DNA of 64,000 nucleotides from Lachnospiraceae bacterium XBB2008 (GCA_900102235.1 FMVL01000005.1:124001-188000); one strand, 5' to 3'; positions 43,118 through 51,101 are shown, numbered from the stretch's first letter. Numbers and translations are program-made. The notes: generated by a model not told the origin, from the sequence alone.

Positions 43118-43149
43118 TATCCGTCAATTTACGCGCAGTGAAAACAAAA

Positions 43150-43178
43150 TAAAAAGAGAGTATCCTTCGATACTCTCC
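43150..43178 (-). terminator. Terminator after the interrupted tRNA-Pro copy
   Basis: GAGAGTATC (43156-43164), CTTC, GATACTCTC (43169-43177), with an A-run on the left that becomes a U-tract for leftward transcription. It is a copy of the terminator at 43342-43370. Confidence 0.85.
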
Positions 43179-43183
43179 AGTAA

Positions 43184-43338
43184 TCGGGGCGACGGGATTC
43201 GAACCCACGGTCTCCGCTCCGCTCCGGTCGGCCCAATACCGACGTCCACCGGACGTCGTGGGCCCTCTACGTCCCGAACGTAGCGTCTCTACGGTGTACC
43301 TGGTGTTCCACCAGGTGCACAACTGAGCCACGCCCCCG
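43184..43338 (-). pseudogene. tRNA-Pro copy interrupted by two hairpin insertions
   Basis: Read leftward, it keeps the tRNA-Pro(CGG) acceptor 3' strand, T arm and anticodon arm (CTACG-TTCGGGA-CGTAG) exactly. The D loop carries a 25-30 base insertion that folds as ACCTGGTG-GAA-CACCAGGT, and the variable loop carries about 55 extra bases including a nested hairpin (GCCCA around CGACGTCC-GGT-GGACGTCG, closing with TGGGC). The 5' acceptor strand has one extra G. The 155-base copy has its own terminator and lies downstream of the intact gene in the same transcript. It is probably non-functional as a tRNA. Confidence 0.8.
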
Positions 43339-43341
43339 CAT

Positions 43342-43370
43342 AAAAAAGAGAGTATCCTTCGATACTCTCC
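43342..43370 (-). terminator. Terminator after intact tRNA-Pro
   Basis: The same GAGAGTATC-CTTC-GATACTCTC hairpin as at 43150-43178, with six A on the left giving a leftward U-tract. It begins six bases past the tRNA 3' end. Confidence 0.88.
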
Positions 43371-43375
43371 AGTAA

Positions 43376-43449
<74 letters not shown>

Positions 43450-43456
43450 ATAATAC

Positions 43457-43491
43457 AAGGATCACCACCGAGCCCACGCCCGATGATCCTT
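43457..43491 (-). pseudogene. Possible degenerate 5' piece of tRNA-Pro
   Basis: Read leftward, TCGGGCGTGGGCTCGGTGGT resembles the first 22 bases of the adjacent tRNA-Pro (TCGGGGCGTGGCTCAGTTTGGT) with a few changes. It is enclosed by an 8-bp inverted repeat AAGGATCA/TGATCCTT. It lies between promoter and tRNA, so it is transcribed as a leader hairpin. It may be a relic of a third copy or chance similarity. Confidence 0.35.
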
Positions 43492-43513
43492 AGTGATCAT
43501 TCGCACTCATAAG

Positions 43514-43542
43514 ATTATACCCTTATAAACGGCTTGCGTAAA
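43514..43542 (-). promoter_or_regulatory. tRNA-Pro promoter
   Basis: Leftward TTTACG (43537-43542), 17 bases, perfect TATAAT (43514-43519). The start point would lie near 43507, about 58 bases before the mature tRNA. Confidence 0.75.
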
Positions 43543-43645
43543 GATATAACATCGAAAAAAGACTTCTGCTCAGATGATGTGATATCATAGTATCTGTGTC
43601 AAAGATCATAAATACTTGTACCGGCAACAAACAAAAAGGAGCGAT

Positions 43646-44824
43646 ATGAAAGAACAACGTTTATCATGTCTGCGAGACGGACTCACCATCCGTGGAGTGA
43701 TAGTTTATCCCGATGATTTCAGTGAAGACCGAAAGTACCCCTGCCTGATAGCAAGCCACGGTTTTACCGGGAATTTCAGGGGCATGATCAGATGGTGTGA
43801 AGCTTTTGCCGGGATGGGATATGTAAGTGTCACTTACGGTTTCTGCGGCGGCGGTTGCATCGGAGATGATCCGGAATACTCCAGCGAGGGAGCTACCACC
43901 GACATGACCATCTCAACCGAGATCGCGGATCTGGAAACCGTGATCGGGCACATAAGCGGCCTTGGCTATATAGATCCCACTCGTATCATCCTGCTTGGCG
44001 AAAGCCAGGGCGGATTCGTGTCCGGTCTCACCGCAGCTAAACACAGCGACATCATAAGCCGTCTTGTTATGATCTTCCCCGCGATCTGCATACCCGATCA
44101 TGCCAGACAGGGAAGACTTGCCGGAGCCTCATACAGTCCGGATGCCGTTCCCGACATCATCGACATAGGCAGGACGAAACTCGGCAGATGCATACATGAT
44201 GATGTCGTCGGGCGCGATCCGTATCTGGAATTATCCGCATATACCGGACCTGTCCTGATCCTGCAGGGCCTTGAGGATGATGTCGTTAACTATTCATATG
44301 CAATCCGCGCAAAGGAAAACTATGCACCGGGACAGTGCCATCTCCAGCTTATACGAAGCATGGACCACGGACTTGACGATGGTCAGTTCCAAAGCGCATT
44401 CGGATCCATAAAGCAGTTTCTCGCTGACAGGGAAGAAGTCCTGACTGTACAGATATTGATAACGCACGGTGAACCCGGCACCGACGGCGAGACCAAAACG
44501 AATAATGTCTATTTCACCGGTTATTGTGATTCACCTATCTTCCGCGGCGTTATTCAGAGCGAAGGTGTAGATTCTCAAAAGCAGCTGCCTGACGGAAACT
44601 GGCACCTCCATGCTGAGTACACCCTGACCGGACTGGATAGGAACGGCGCCCTGTGCAACATGCATATCGTCAATCAGGGCCACGACGGAGACTTTAAACC
44701 GGTCATCTCAACCGACAGCACTGATCTTGCCTGGCTGAACGGCTTAGATCTTACATCCGTTCTTGAGTTCGGAAGCGGCGGACCGACCGTACGTATATAT
44801 GCAGACAAAAACCGCATCCCCTAA
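43646..44824 (+). CDS. Alpha/beta hydrolase fused to a DUF3237-like domain
   Basis: A 392-residue cytoplasmic protein. Residues 1-265 are a serine hydrolase: oxyanion region ASHGFTGN, nucleophile Ser 120 in GESQGG, acid Asp 211 or 212 in GLEDDVV and His 241 in SMDHGLDD. The Cys-rich cap with FCGGGCIGDD resembles esterases of the FrsA/dienelactone-hydrolase type. Residues 268-392 resemble DUF3237: FRGVIQSEGVDSQ, LPDGNWHLHAEYTL and GALCNMHIVNQG follow that family's pattern. AAGGAG decides the start at 43646 over an ATG at 43616. The natural substrate is unknown. The terminator begins inside the last codons. Confidence 0.8.
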   Translation: MKEQRLSCLRDGLTIRGVIVYPDDFSEDRKYPCLIASHGFTGNFRGMIRWCEAFAGMGYVSVTYGFCGGGCIGDDPEYSSEGATTDMTISTEIADLETVIGHISGLGYIDPTRIILLGESQGGFVSGLTAAKHSDIISRLVMIFPAICIPDHARQGRLAGASYSPDAVPDIIDIGRTKLGRCIHDDVVGRDPYLELSAYTGPVLILQGLEDDVVNYSYAIRAKENYAPGQCHLQLIRSMDHGLDDGQFQSAFGSIKQFLADREEVLTVQILITHGEPGTDGETKTNNVYFTGYCDSPIFRGVIQSEGVDSQKQLPDGNWHLHAEYTLTGLDRNGALCNMHIVNQGHDGDFKPVISTDSTDLAWLNGLDLTSVLEFGSGGPTVRIYADKNRIP

Positions 44825-44838
44825 AGGATGCGGTTTTT
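44807..44838. terminator. Bidirectional terminator between convergent genes
   Basis: A 13-bp stem (AAAAACCGCATCC 44807-44819 with 44826-44838) around CCTAAA, with A and T runs on each side. It contains the stop codon of the hydrolase gene and lies 13 bases beyond the stop of the convergent zinc-ribbon gene, so it serves both. Confidence 0.92.
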
Positions 44839-44850
44839 ATTTCCTAATCT

Positions 44851-45675
44851 TTACCAGTCTGAATCCCAGTCTGTTCCGCCGGAATCCCAATCCGAGCCAG
44901 AGTCCCAATCCCAGTCCGAATCGGAATCCGAATCATAGTCCGAATCATAATCGGAAGAGGAATGATAATCGTCATAGAATTCCGAATTATCCCAATCGGA
45001 AGCCTCGATACCGGAATTCCAATCCTCGGAAACATAATAATCATCATATGACTCCGAAATGGCATTTACGCCGGGATCGTAAGAATCGGTCTGATACCAG
45101 CCATCATAATCGTCATTATAATAAAACCAGTTATTATCATAACTGTAATATGTGGTGCCGTTGTAGTTATAATATCCGTCATGCTCGTGGCCTAGGGATG
45201 AAAGGGCAAACCCTCCGATAAGGAATCCTGCAAGCAGAGCAATCCCGACCTTGCCTATGGTCTTCTGGTTATTGCTCGAAGTCTGTGACGATGAGTGGCT
45301 TGTGTTTCTGGCTTTCTGATGAACGATCTCATCCTTCAGCTTCTGATAGAGTTCATTGACCGCATACTCTTCATCGGTACCCTGATAACGCACCGCTCTC
45401 GACCCGTCGTCCTTATTCTTATAGACAATAAACTGTCCGTTCCCGGGATCCTGATAGATACCGAACGCTCTGGGACCCTTATGATCCTCTCCTATGAAAA
45501 ATCTGGTGACCTCATAGGGCGGAAGATTCCTGTCCGCATACCACTTCTGCAGCTCGGCTATGGTCTTGGGCTGGCCGTGAACCTGCTGGTGGGAAGGGTT
45601 CGGTGCCTCGCAGTACGGGCATTGGGGCAGTGTATCTTCATATGTATTGTCGCAATAATCACATTTGATCTTCAT
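44851..45675 (-). CDS. Zinc-ribbon membrane protein with Asp/Ser/Trp-rich tail
   Basis: A 274-residue protein. Residues 1-25 are a zinc ribbon with CDYC (5-8) and CPYC (19-22). A cytoplasmic domain (about 35-118, with FIGEDHKGPRAFGIYQD) follows, then a Ser/Asn linker, a membrane helix (about 141-161) and a long external tail. The tail begins Tyr/Asn/Asp-rich and ends in DSDSDWDWDSGSDWDSG-type repeats that are very acidic and carry regular Trp. No enzyme motif is visible. It may sense or bind cations or cell-wall polymers outside; that is a guess from composition. GGAGAG precedes the ATG. Confidence 0.7.
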   Translation of the reverse strand: MKIKCDYCDNTYEDTLPQCPYCEAPNPSHQQVHGQPKTIAELQKWYADRNLPPYEVTRFFIGEDHKGPRAFGIYQDPGNGQFIVYKNKDDGSRAVRYQGTDEEYAVNELYQKLKDEIVHQKARNTSHSSSQTSSNNQKTIGKVGIALLAGFLIGGFALSSLGHEHDGYYNYNGTTYYSYDNNWFYYNDDYDGWYQTDSYDPGVNAISESYDDYYVSEDWNSGIEASDWDNSEFYDDYHSSSDYDSDYDSDSDSDWDWDSGSDWDSGGTDWDSDW

Positions 45676-45694
45676 ACACTCTCTCCGTTTATGT

Positions 45695-46194
45695 TCAGAT
45701 ATATTCGCTTTCTATTTCTTTGGCCTGTCTGTTCAGGAAACGGTTAACGGGCACATGTAATCCATGCCTCTCGGCCAATTCTATCAGTTTTCCCGAAAAA
45801 GCGTCAACCTCACACGGCTTTTTATTGATACGGTCCTGAGCCATGGACGGCATCAGATCGGGCTGGAGGGACGCGATGAGGGAAACATACATGTTCAGTT
45901 CCTTCTCGGATAAAGCGATCCCCTCCGCATTGGCGACTGCGATCACCTCCCGCATCGCGGATATGAAAGTCCGGTGAGGCTCCTCTTCATTTATCACCCC
46001 GCCGTATGTGGTCCCGTATACCATACAGGTCTGGTTCACGCCGACATTGAGCATGAATTTGCCCCACAACAGTATATATGACCTTCTTCGCTTTGGGCCA
46101 TATCCTCAAGCGCACTGGCATCCGTAAGGTTCTTGCCATACAGCATTCCAAGCGCTCCGAGGCCGATCATGTTTACGGTTTTGATCGTCTTCAT
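45695..46194 (-). pseudogene. Remnant of 2-dehydropantoate 2-reductase (panE-like)
   Basis: The 5' piece, from the ATG at 46192-46194, reads MKTIKTVNMIGLGALGMLYG with the NADPH-binding GxGxxG, and breaks off after about 25 residues. The 3' piece, from about 46080 in another frame, is the C-terminal domain of ketopantoate reductase: LWGKFMLNVGVNQT, AMREVIAVANAEGI and SMAQDRINKKPCEVD. Around 150 residues of the middle are missing, and the two parts are out of frame by one base. The enzyme would reduce ketopantoate in pantothenate synthesis; this copy cannot. The 124-residue C-terminal frame (45695-46069, from TTG) might still be expressed, but no ribosome site supports it. Confidence 0.8.
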
Positions 46195-46227
46195 CTGTGA
46201 TAATCACTCTTAATCCCGGCCGAAGGT

Positions 46228-46533
46228 TCAGTCGTTATCGGATTTCTGTGCCATCATCATCACGATCGCATTATATGCAACCGAGAAATTGATGAACTGT
46301 TCCATCGCAGCGCTGTCTTTACCCGCCATGCTGCGATAATAGTCGCGCTGTTTCGCGAAGAACTCCTCGGCGGATTCTATGCTTGATTTCGGGACCGCTA
46401 TCCCGTCACAGTAAAGTGTCCCGGTTGCCGGATCAAATCTGGAGCCTTCAATCCTGGAATTATATGTGTCAGCCATTCCGAATGATGTTGCCAGCTGTCT
46501 TATCAGCTCACCGCTGTCTCTTTCATTAGCCAT
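46228..46533 (-). CDS. Hypothetical small protein
   Basis: A 101-residue soluble protein beginning MANERDSGELIRQLATSFG. AGGAG seven bases before the ATG at 46533 selects this start; a longer frame to 46665 runs into the phosphatase gene and lacks support. The middle part (EGSRFDPATGTLYCDGIAVPKS) is beta-rich, the rest helical. No family is recognised. It follows the histidine phosphatase gene by 29 bases on the same strand. Confidence 0.7.
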   Translation of the reverse strand: MANERDSGELIRQLATSFGMADTYNSRIEGSRFDPATGTLYCDGIAVPKSSIESAEEFFAKQRDYYRSMAGKDSAAMEQFINFSVAYNAIVMMMAQKSDND

Positions 46534-46562
46534 ATCAACTCTCCTGTTTCTGCTCCCGCGAA

Positions 46563-47354
46563 TCAGTGTCTCTGTTCCGTGTTTGAATAGACTTCCGCAA
46601 AACGTGCAGAAAATGACGGTTCTATGCCATCGTGTATCAGATGCGATACATCTCCCGTTTTCCATGCCCTGAACGAAGCGTATCCCTGCTGCCTCTCTTC
46701 GGTATATATGTCAGTCACGGAGGTTGGTGCCAGGCACAGTCCGTGCCACAGAGAAAAAGGCGAAGCGTTTATCAGGTGGCTGAGCATCACGCAGGATACT
46801 CCGAAGTGGCAGAAAAAGGCGATAGTCTTATCGCATTCCTTTTCCACACGATACCCCATGCCGTCTCTGACATAGCCGTATTCGGCAAGCAGGGCATCAA
46901 GTCCGTTGCATACCCAGTCAAACTGCTCGGCAACGTCGGTATCCCTGATAAGCTCCGTATCCCTCCAGCCCCAGGTCTCAAGATATTCGGGATGTCTGTT
47001 TAAGTACGCGGGAACCATGTCCCAGCATATACGCTTACGCAGGCTTCCGTCCGGCAGAACGCTGTTTGGATATGCTTCAAGATAATGCGGCATCGCGGGT
47101 ACATCCACTACCGCATTAAACTCCATAAGCCAGTCTTTGGTATACTTCTCAGATATCTCATCAAAATCCAATCCGAGCGCATTAATCGAATACCTGGCCG
47201 TTTCCCTGGCTCTTCCGAGAGGAGACAGATATATGTCATCAATATTCCATTCGGCAATGTGTCCGGCCAGAGATGCCGCCTCTCTCGCACCGGTCTCGGT
47301 GAGCGAATCATTAACATAGTCCGGATCTCCGTGCCTTATAAAAAGAAGTCTCAT
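46563..47354 (-). CDS. Histidine phosphatase family protein
   Basis: A 263-residue phosphoglycerate-mutase-like phosphatase. The catalytic RHG is at residues 7-9 (LLFIRHGDPDY), LTETGAREA follows, then SPLGRARETA with the second Arg, and a late FFCHFGVSCVMLSHL with the second catalytic His. All core residues are present. Specific substrate unknown; members of this branch act on sugar phosphates or small phosphoesters. The gene is divergent from the TPP-riboswitch/thiT unit. Confidence 0.9.
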   Translation of the reverse strand: MRLLFIRHGDPDYVNDSLTETGAREAASLAGHIAEWNIDDIYLSPLGRARETARYSINALGLDFDEISEKYTKDWLMEFNAVVDVPAMPHYLEAYPNSVLPDGSLRKRICWDMVPAYLNRHPEYLETWGWRDTELIRDTDVAEQFDWVCNGLDALLAEYGYVRDGMGYRVEKECDKTIAFFCHFGVSCVMLSHLINASPFSLWHGLCLAPTSVTDIYTEERQQGYASFRAWKTGDVSHLIHDGIEPSFSARFAEVYSNTEQRH

Positions 47355-47428
47355 AAATCTCCCGTGATCATGTCGGCCGGGATGTTTGACAATCCCCGCC
47401 CATGTATGTATATTTGTTAATTGAAATA

Positions 47429-47514
47429 TTGCTAGGGGTGCGCATGCGCTGAGAGTGGATCTGTGATCCTGACCCTCATTACCTGATCCGGTTAATACCG
47501 GCGTAGGGAAGCAA
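47429..47514 (+). ncRNA. TPP riboswitch (THI element)
   Basis: The conserved aptamer blocks are all present in order: GGGGTGC, GCTGAGAGT, ACCCTCATTACCTGATC, and TAATACCGGCGTAGGGAA. The closing stem P1 is TTGCT (47429-47433) with AGCAA (47510-47514). It lies 53 bases before the thiT start codon and senses thiamin pyrophosphate. Confidence 0.97.
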
Positions 47515-47540
47515 GAGACTTCTTTGTATGTCTAAACACC

Positions 47541-47560
47541 CCTCCGTATTCATAAGGAGG
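47541..47560 (+). promoter_or_regulatory. Shine-Dalgarno sequestering hairpin of thiT
   Basis: CCTCC (47541-47545) pairs with GGAGG (47556-47560), the ribosome site of thiT, across a 10-base loop. It lies 27 bases after the riboswitch aptamer and has no U-tract, so control is most likely at translation initiation. Confidence 0.65.
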
Positions 47561-47566
47561 AAAAAA

Positions 47567-48139
47567 ATGTCAGAAACCCAATCTTCAACAAAACCCGTAT
47601 TTAACGCAAAAGTACTCACATTCAGCGCCGTGTGCATTGCTCTTGGCTATGCATTAAGCTTCGTCAAGATCTTCCATTTCCCCTGGGGCGGTTCGATCAC
47701 ACTGTGTTCCATGCTGATGGTAGCCCTTATAGGCTACTTCTTCGGTCCCGTTGTCGGACTCATCGGCGCTTTCATTTACGGAGTACTCCAGTTTTTCCAG
47801 GGTGGAGCCTATGTCTTAAGTCCGCTGCAGGTGTGTCTTGACTACTTTGTCGCATTTACCGCACTGGGTCTTACCGGATTCTTTAAGGATAAAAAGAACG
47901 GTCTGCTGATCGGCTATATCATAGGAATCCTGGTAAGAGGCGCTCTCCATGCACTTGGCGGATACCTCTACTGGATGGACTACATGCCCGAAGAGTTCCC
48001 CGCAAGTCTCGCGGTCATATACCCGATCGTCTATAACTACGCTTATATAATCGGCGAGGGCATCATCACCGTTATCCTGATCAGCCTGCCTCCGGTCAAA
48101 ACGGCGTTAAGCCGCGTCCGCTCCATGGCGCAGTCATAA
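47567..48139 (+). CDS. thiT: Energy-coupled thiamine transporter ThiT
   Basis: A 190-residue S-component of an ECF transporter, binding thiamine and importing it with the shared EcfAA'T module, which is not in this window. Six hydrophobic helices are seen. The family's substrate-binding region is recognisable in GGSITLCSMLMVALIGYFFGP and the C-terminal half with LHALGGYLYWMDYMP, which carries the conserved Trp and Tyr. AAGGAGG lies six bases before the ATG at 47567; an upstream ATG at 47528 lies before the sequestering hairpin and is not used. The TPP riboswitch upstream confirms the function. Confidence 0.95.
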   Translation: MSETQSSTKPVFNAKVLTFSAVCIALGYALSFVKIFHFPWGGSITLCSMLMVALIGYFFGPVVGLIGAFIYGVLQFFQGGAYVLSPLQVCLDYFVAFTALGLTGFFKDKKNGLLIGYIIGILVRGALHALGGYLYWMDYMPEEFPASLAVIYPIVYNYAYIIGEGIITVILISLPPVKTALSRVRSMAQS

Positions 48140-48154
48140 CAGTCTTCGATATCT

Positions 48155-49684
48155 TTATTCAGATCCTTCACGGATCACGGTTATACTGTTTTTTTCGTAG
48201 TATTCACGGAGGGATACGTTCTGCCAGTATCCCTCTTCGCCGTCTTTATTCCCGACATCTTCCTTGAACAGAAGATAAGGCTTCGCATCATCGGACAGAG
48301 CGTTTATGGTAACATCCTTTATCTCGGGATCGTTATACAGAGCCGCTCTTTCCTTCATCTGGTCATAATATCTTTCCGCTTCGCCGTTTGTGATGGATCT
48401 CACCGCGGAAATGCTTGTATAAGTGTTCTTATCTTCCGAGAATACAAATATGAGCATAACGACCGCGATTCCAGTCAGCACTACGGGTATGATCCGCGAT
48501 GTCATCAGTTCGAACAGATCCTTCCAGAAAGCCGTAATTCCCGGTTTGGTCCCGGAAGCGTTCTTATATACATACCCGGCATCGTTGATTATATTTATGA
48601 AAATGATCAGGACTTCCGACAGATATATCGCATTCTTGACTCTGGAGGGGGCATCTTCACTCGTCGCATAAAAAGTGGGAGTGAACATCGCTGCAAAAAC
48701 GCATATGCTGATGACAAGCAGGATAAGCGGATGCAGAAATCTCTTTTCCGATCTTTTGACTATAATGACCGATATCACTGCGGCTACGACCATGACTGTT
48801 ATCATCATCGGGCTGATCCATGAGATCCCGTGTGCTCCTCCCCAGTAAAATGACATGATGATGGCTTTGATCGGATTCATCTGCGTCTCAACACCCATGC
48901 GCTGATGATTGCCGGGTGCGAGGATATTCACCATATATCCCGCTACGGTCACAAGTTCGGGTATAAGGAAGATCAGGTTTTTGTTTCCGGACCTGCGCCT
49001 GCCGATGATCAGCCAGATCACATGGAAAAAGATCAGTATGCATGCCTGCAGCCCGGTAATGAGGTTACCGCCGCCTACTATGGCGCCTAAAAGTACAGCG
49101 CCCGCAACCGTGCAGATACGCACGCTCTTTTTCTCACTGTTTACACCATGAAGGATCACGGCGGCCTCAAACAGCATCATGGAATGCATGAAAACATAGT
49201 GGAGGGATCCGTTAAACCAGAAAAACGCCTCCAGCGGAAAAGGTATGGTCTGAACTATAAGGAATACCAGAAGAATATTGATGATCCCGGACAGATAATG
49301 GTCTTTTACCCCGACGCAATCCGCTATGATCACATGAACTATGGCCGTAACAGCACCTATCATCGTGACCGTCAGTATGAACGGAACGATATAATAATAC
49401 TTCTCATTCCAGACACCGGGGAAAAATCCCATCAGGAATATGGATGAATAGGTGGCCTGCTTGACGTAAAACATATATTTTACCTGGGCACATGCCGCTA
49501 TAAAAACATGCTTGAGGGAATGAGTGTATTTCCACGCGATATGAGTTATGGTCCCGAAACCGAAATCATCCAGACCGATCACATCATATCTTCCCAGATA
49601 CCATAACGGGAGGACCGCTAACGTCAGTACGGCAAACAGTACCCAATATATTCTTTTTATTGTCTTCTGGTCTTTTTCGTTCAT
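48155..49684 (-). CDS. Polytopic membrane protein, DUF6056-like (possible GT-C)
   Basis: A 509-residue protein with about ten to eleven hydrophobic helices. The first external loop holds the acidic pair GLDDFGFG, which is where GT-C glycosyltransferases keep their catalytic acid. Long helical loops and the gene's place next to a GtrA-like gene support a part in modifying a cell-surface glycan from a lipid-linked sugar. The final 80 residues form an external domain. The specific reaction is not deducible. It starts three bases after the GtrA-like gene's stop. Confidence 0.7.
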   Translation of the reverse strand: MNEKDQKTIKRIYWVLFAVLTLAVLPLWYLGRYDVIGLDDFGFGTITHIAWKYTHSLKHVFIAACAQVKYMFYVKQATYSSIFLMGFFPGVWNEKYYYIVPFILTVTMIGAVTAIVHVIIADCVGVKDHYLSGIINILLVFLIVQTIPFPLEAFFWFNGSLHYVFMHSMMLFEAAVILHGVNSEKKSVRICTVAGAVLLGAIVGGGNLITGLQACILIFFHVIWLIIGRRRSGNKNLIFLIPELVTVAGYMVNILAPGNHQRMGVETQMNPIKAIIMSFYWGGAHGISWISPMMITVMVVAAVISVIIVKRSEKRFLHPLILLVISICVFAAMFTPTFYATSEDAPSRVKNAIYLSEVLIIFINIINDAGYVYKNASGTKPGITAFWKDLFELMTSRIIPVVLTGIAVVMLIFVFSEDKNTYTSISAVRSITNGEAERYYDQMKERAALYNDPEIKDVTINALSDDAKPYLLFKEDVGNKDGEEGYWQNVSLREYYEKNSITVIREGSE

Positions 49685-49687
49685 ATG

Positions 49688-50173
49688 TTACGGAGTTTTT
49701 TCCTTTTTGTTTCTGAATACGATCAGCTTACTGAACAGGTAATTGGCCACAACTACGATGACGGCGGTGATCACGGTCGCGATATAGAAGTTGATGCCCA
49801 GACCCGTGTCCATGATCAGCATGCATATATACTCAAGGAAAAGAGTGGAGATCCTTGAGACTACGAATTTCCCGGCTTCGGGTAAGATCGGCGCCGTGCT
49901 CTTGAACACATATTTCCTGTTGGTAAAAAATGCAAAGATCAGACCTGCAGTCCAATCGATAATCGTGAGGATGGCGGTCTGTATCGAAGTATGCAAGGAA
50001 GCCCCGCGATAAAAGATAAGATTGGCCAGGAACTTACAGCTCCAGGCCACCACCGTAGTCAGAAACCCGACTACAAGGTATGTAATGATCTCTTCATATC
50101 TTACGTAGAGCTCATGTATCTTAGGCCAGCGTTTCAGCCAGTTTTCAAAGCGTTCTTCCAAATTCATCTTCAT
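49688..50173 (-). CDS. GtrA-family membrane protein
   Basis: A 161-residue protein with four membrane helices (about 28-48, 60-85, 95-115, 130-152). The family sequence is seen in YLVVGFLTTVVAW, and WTAGLIFAFFTNRKYVFKS at the third helix. GtrA proteins are thought to help flip or present undecaprenyl-linked sugars for surface glycan glycosylation. Its start overlaps the K+ channel gene by 29 bases; the start is chosen as the first ATG, with another two codons on. Confidence 0.88.
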   Translation of the reverse strand: MKMNLEERFENWLKRWPKIHELYVRYEEIITYLVVGFLTTVVAWSCKFLANLIFYRGASLHTSIQTAILTIIDWTAGLIFAFFTNRKYVFKSTAPILPEAGKFVVSRISTLFLEYICMLIMDTGLGINFYIATVITAVIVVVANYLFSKLIVFRNKKEKTP

Positions 50174-51101
50174 AATAAACCAGCGTATCCCCTTCGACTA
50201 TCCTGATATCATCCGTAGGGATTATGACCGAGCCGTCCCGGATAATGACCAGGGGAGAAATGCCGAATTCCCTGAGCAGACCTATCGTATCCAACCCGAT
50301 AAGAGCAGAACCGGGCTCGGCATTTAAGGCGACCGTTCCCTTGCTCTTGATGGCTTCCCGCTGCATGCGGTTATACTGCTCAACAAAGCCGGCGGATATG
50401 ATACCCGTAGGGATAGCCACGACTCCGACACCGAGTATGGCTATGAATATCGCGATCACCCGTCCGAGCAGAGTGACGGGATACATATCTCCGTAGCCGA
50501 TGGTAAGTATGGTCGAAAGACTCCACCACAAGCCCGAAAAGGCGTTGTCAAAGACCTCGGGCTGTGCCTCGTGCTCAACCGAGTACATGCATAATGACGC
50601 TCCGAGCATCAAAACAAACAGGATGAACAGAGAAGAAAGGATCTGATTCTTCTTCTGCTTAATGACACTGGTTATAACATGGAATGAGTCATAATTCGTG
50701 TTCAGCCTGAACAGGTGGAATATCCTGACCACCCGAAGCATCCTGAATGCGACGAATCCTGAAAGAAAGAACAGAGGCACGATCGTGAACAGATCCACTA
50801 TGCCGTCATAACTGGTCATAAAACGCCATGCTGCACGACCTTTTGTTTCTTCGGGGTAAAGCAGATCCGAGGTCCATATCCTGAGTGTGTACTCAATGGA
50901 AAAGAATATGATGCAGCATATCTCTATGATCGCAAATACGCTTCTGTATCCGGAAAAAGATTCAAAAGTCTCCAGGATCATCACCAGGATATTGATGACG
51001 ATCACCAGGACCAGTAAATAATCAAACGCCTTGCTTGCTGTGTCATCGCTGCGTCCGATCTGTAGGATTTCGAATACTCTTTTCTTTTTGCTGTTATTCA
51101 A
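50145..51101 (-). CDS. Voltage-gated-type potassium channel
   Basis: About 318 residues, with six membrane helices and a cytoplasmic C-terminal domain. The selectivity filter is TIGYGD, at about residue 200. An S4-like helix, RMLRVVRIFHLFRL, carries regularly spaced Arg. After the last helix, a beta-rich segment (about 250-320, PLVIIRDGSVIIPTDDIRIVEGDTLVYY) looks like a TrkA-C/RCK_C domain, which would bind an ion or nucleotide. No ATG is available; the frame begins with TTG at 51110 or 51101. AAGG spacing favours 51101, which overlaps the glmS stop by eight bases. Confidence 0.88.
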   Translation of the reverse strand: MNNSKKKRVFEILQIGRSDDTASKAFDYLLVLVIVINILVMILETFESFSGYRSVFAIIEICCIIFFSIEYTLRIWTSDLLYPEETKGRAAWRFMTSYDGIVDLFTIVPLFFLSGFVAFRMLRVVRIFHLFRLNTNYDSFHVITSVIKQKKNQILSSLFILFVLMLGASLCMYSVEHEAQPEVFDNAFSGLWWSLSTILTIGYGDMYPVTLLGRVIAIFIAILGVGVVAIPTGIISAGFVEQYNRMQREAIKSKGTVALNAEPGSALIGLDTIGLLREFGISPLVIIRDGSVIIPTDDIRIVEGDTLVYYEDEFGRTL

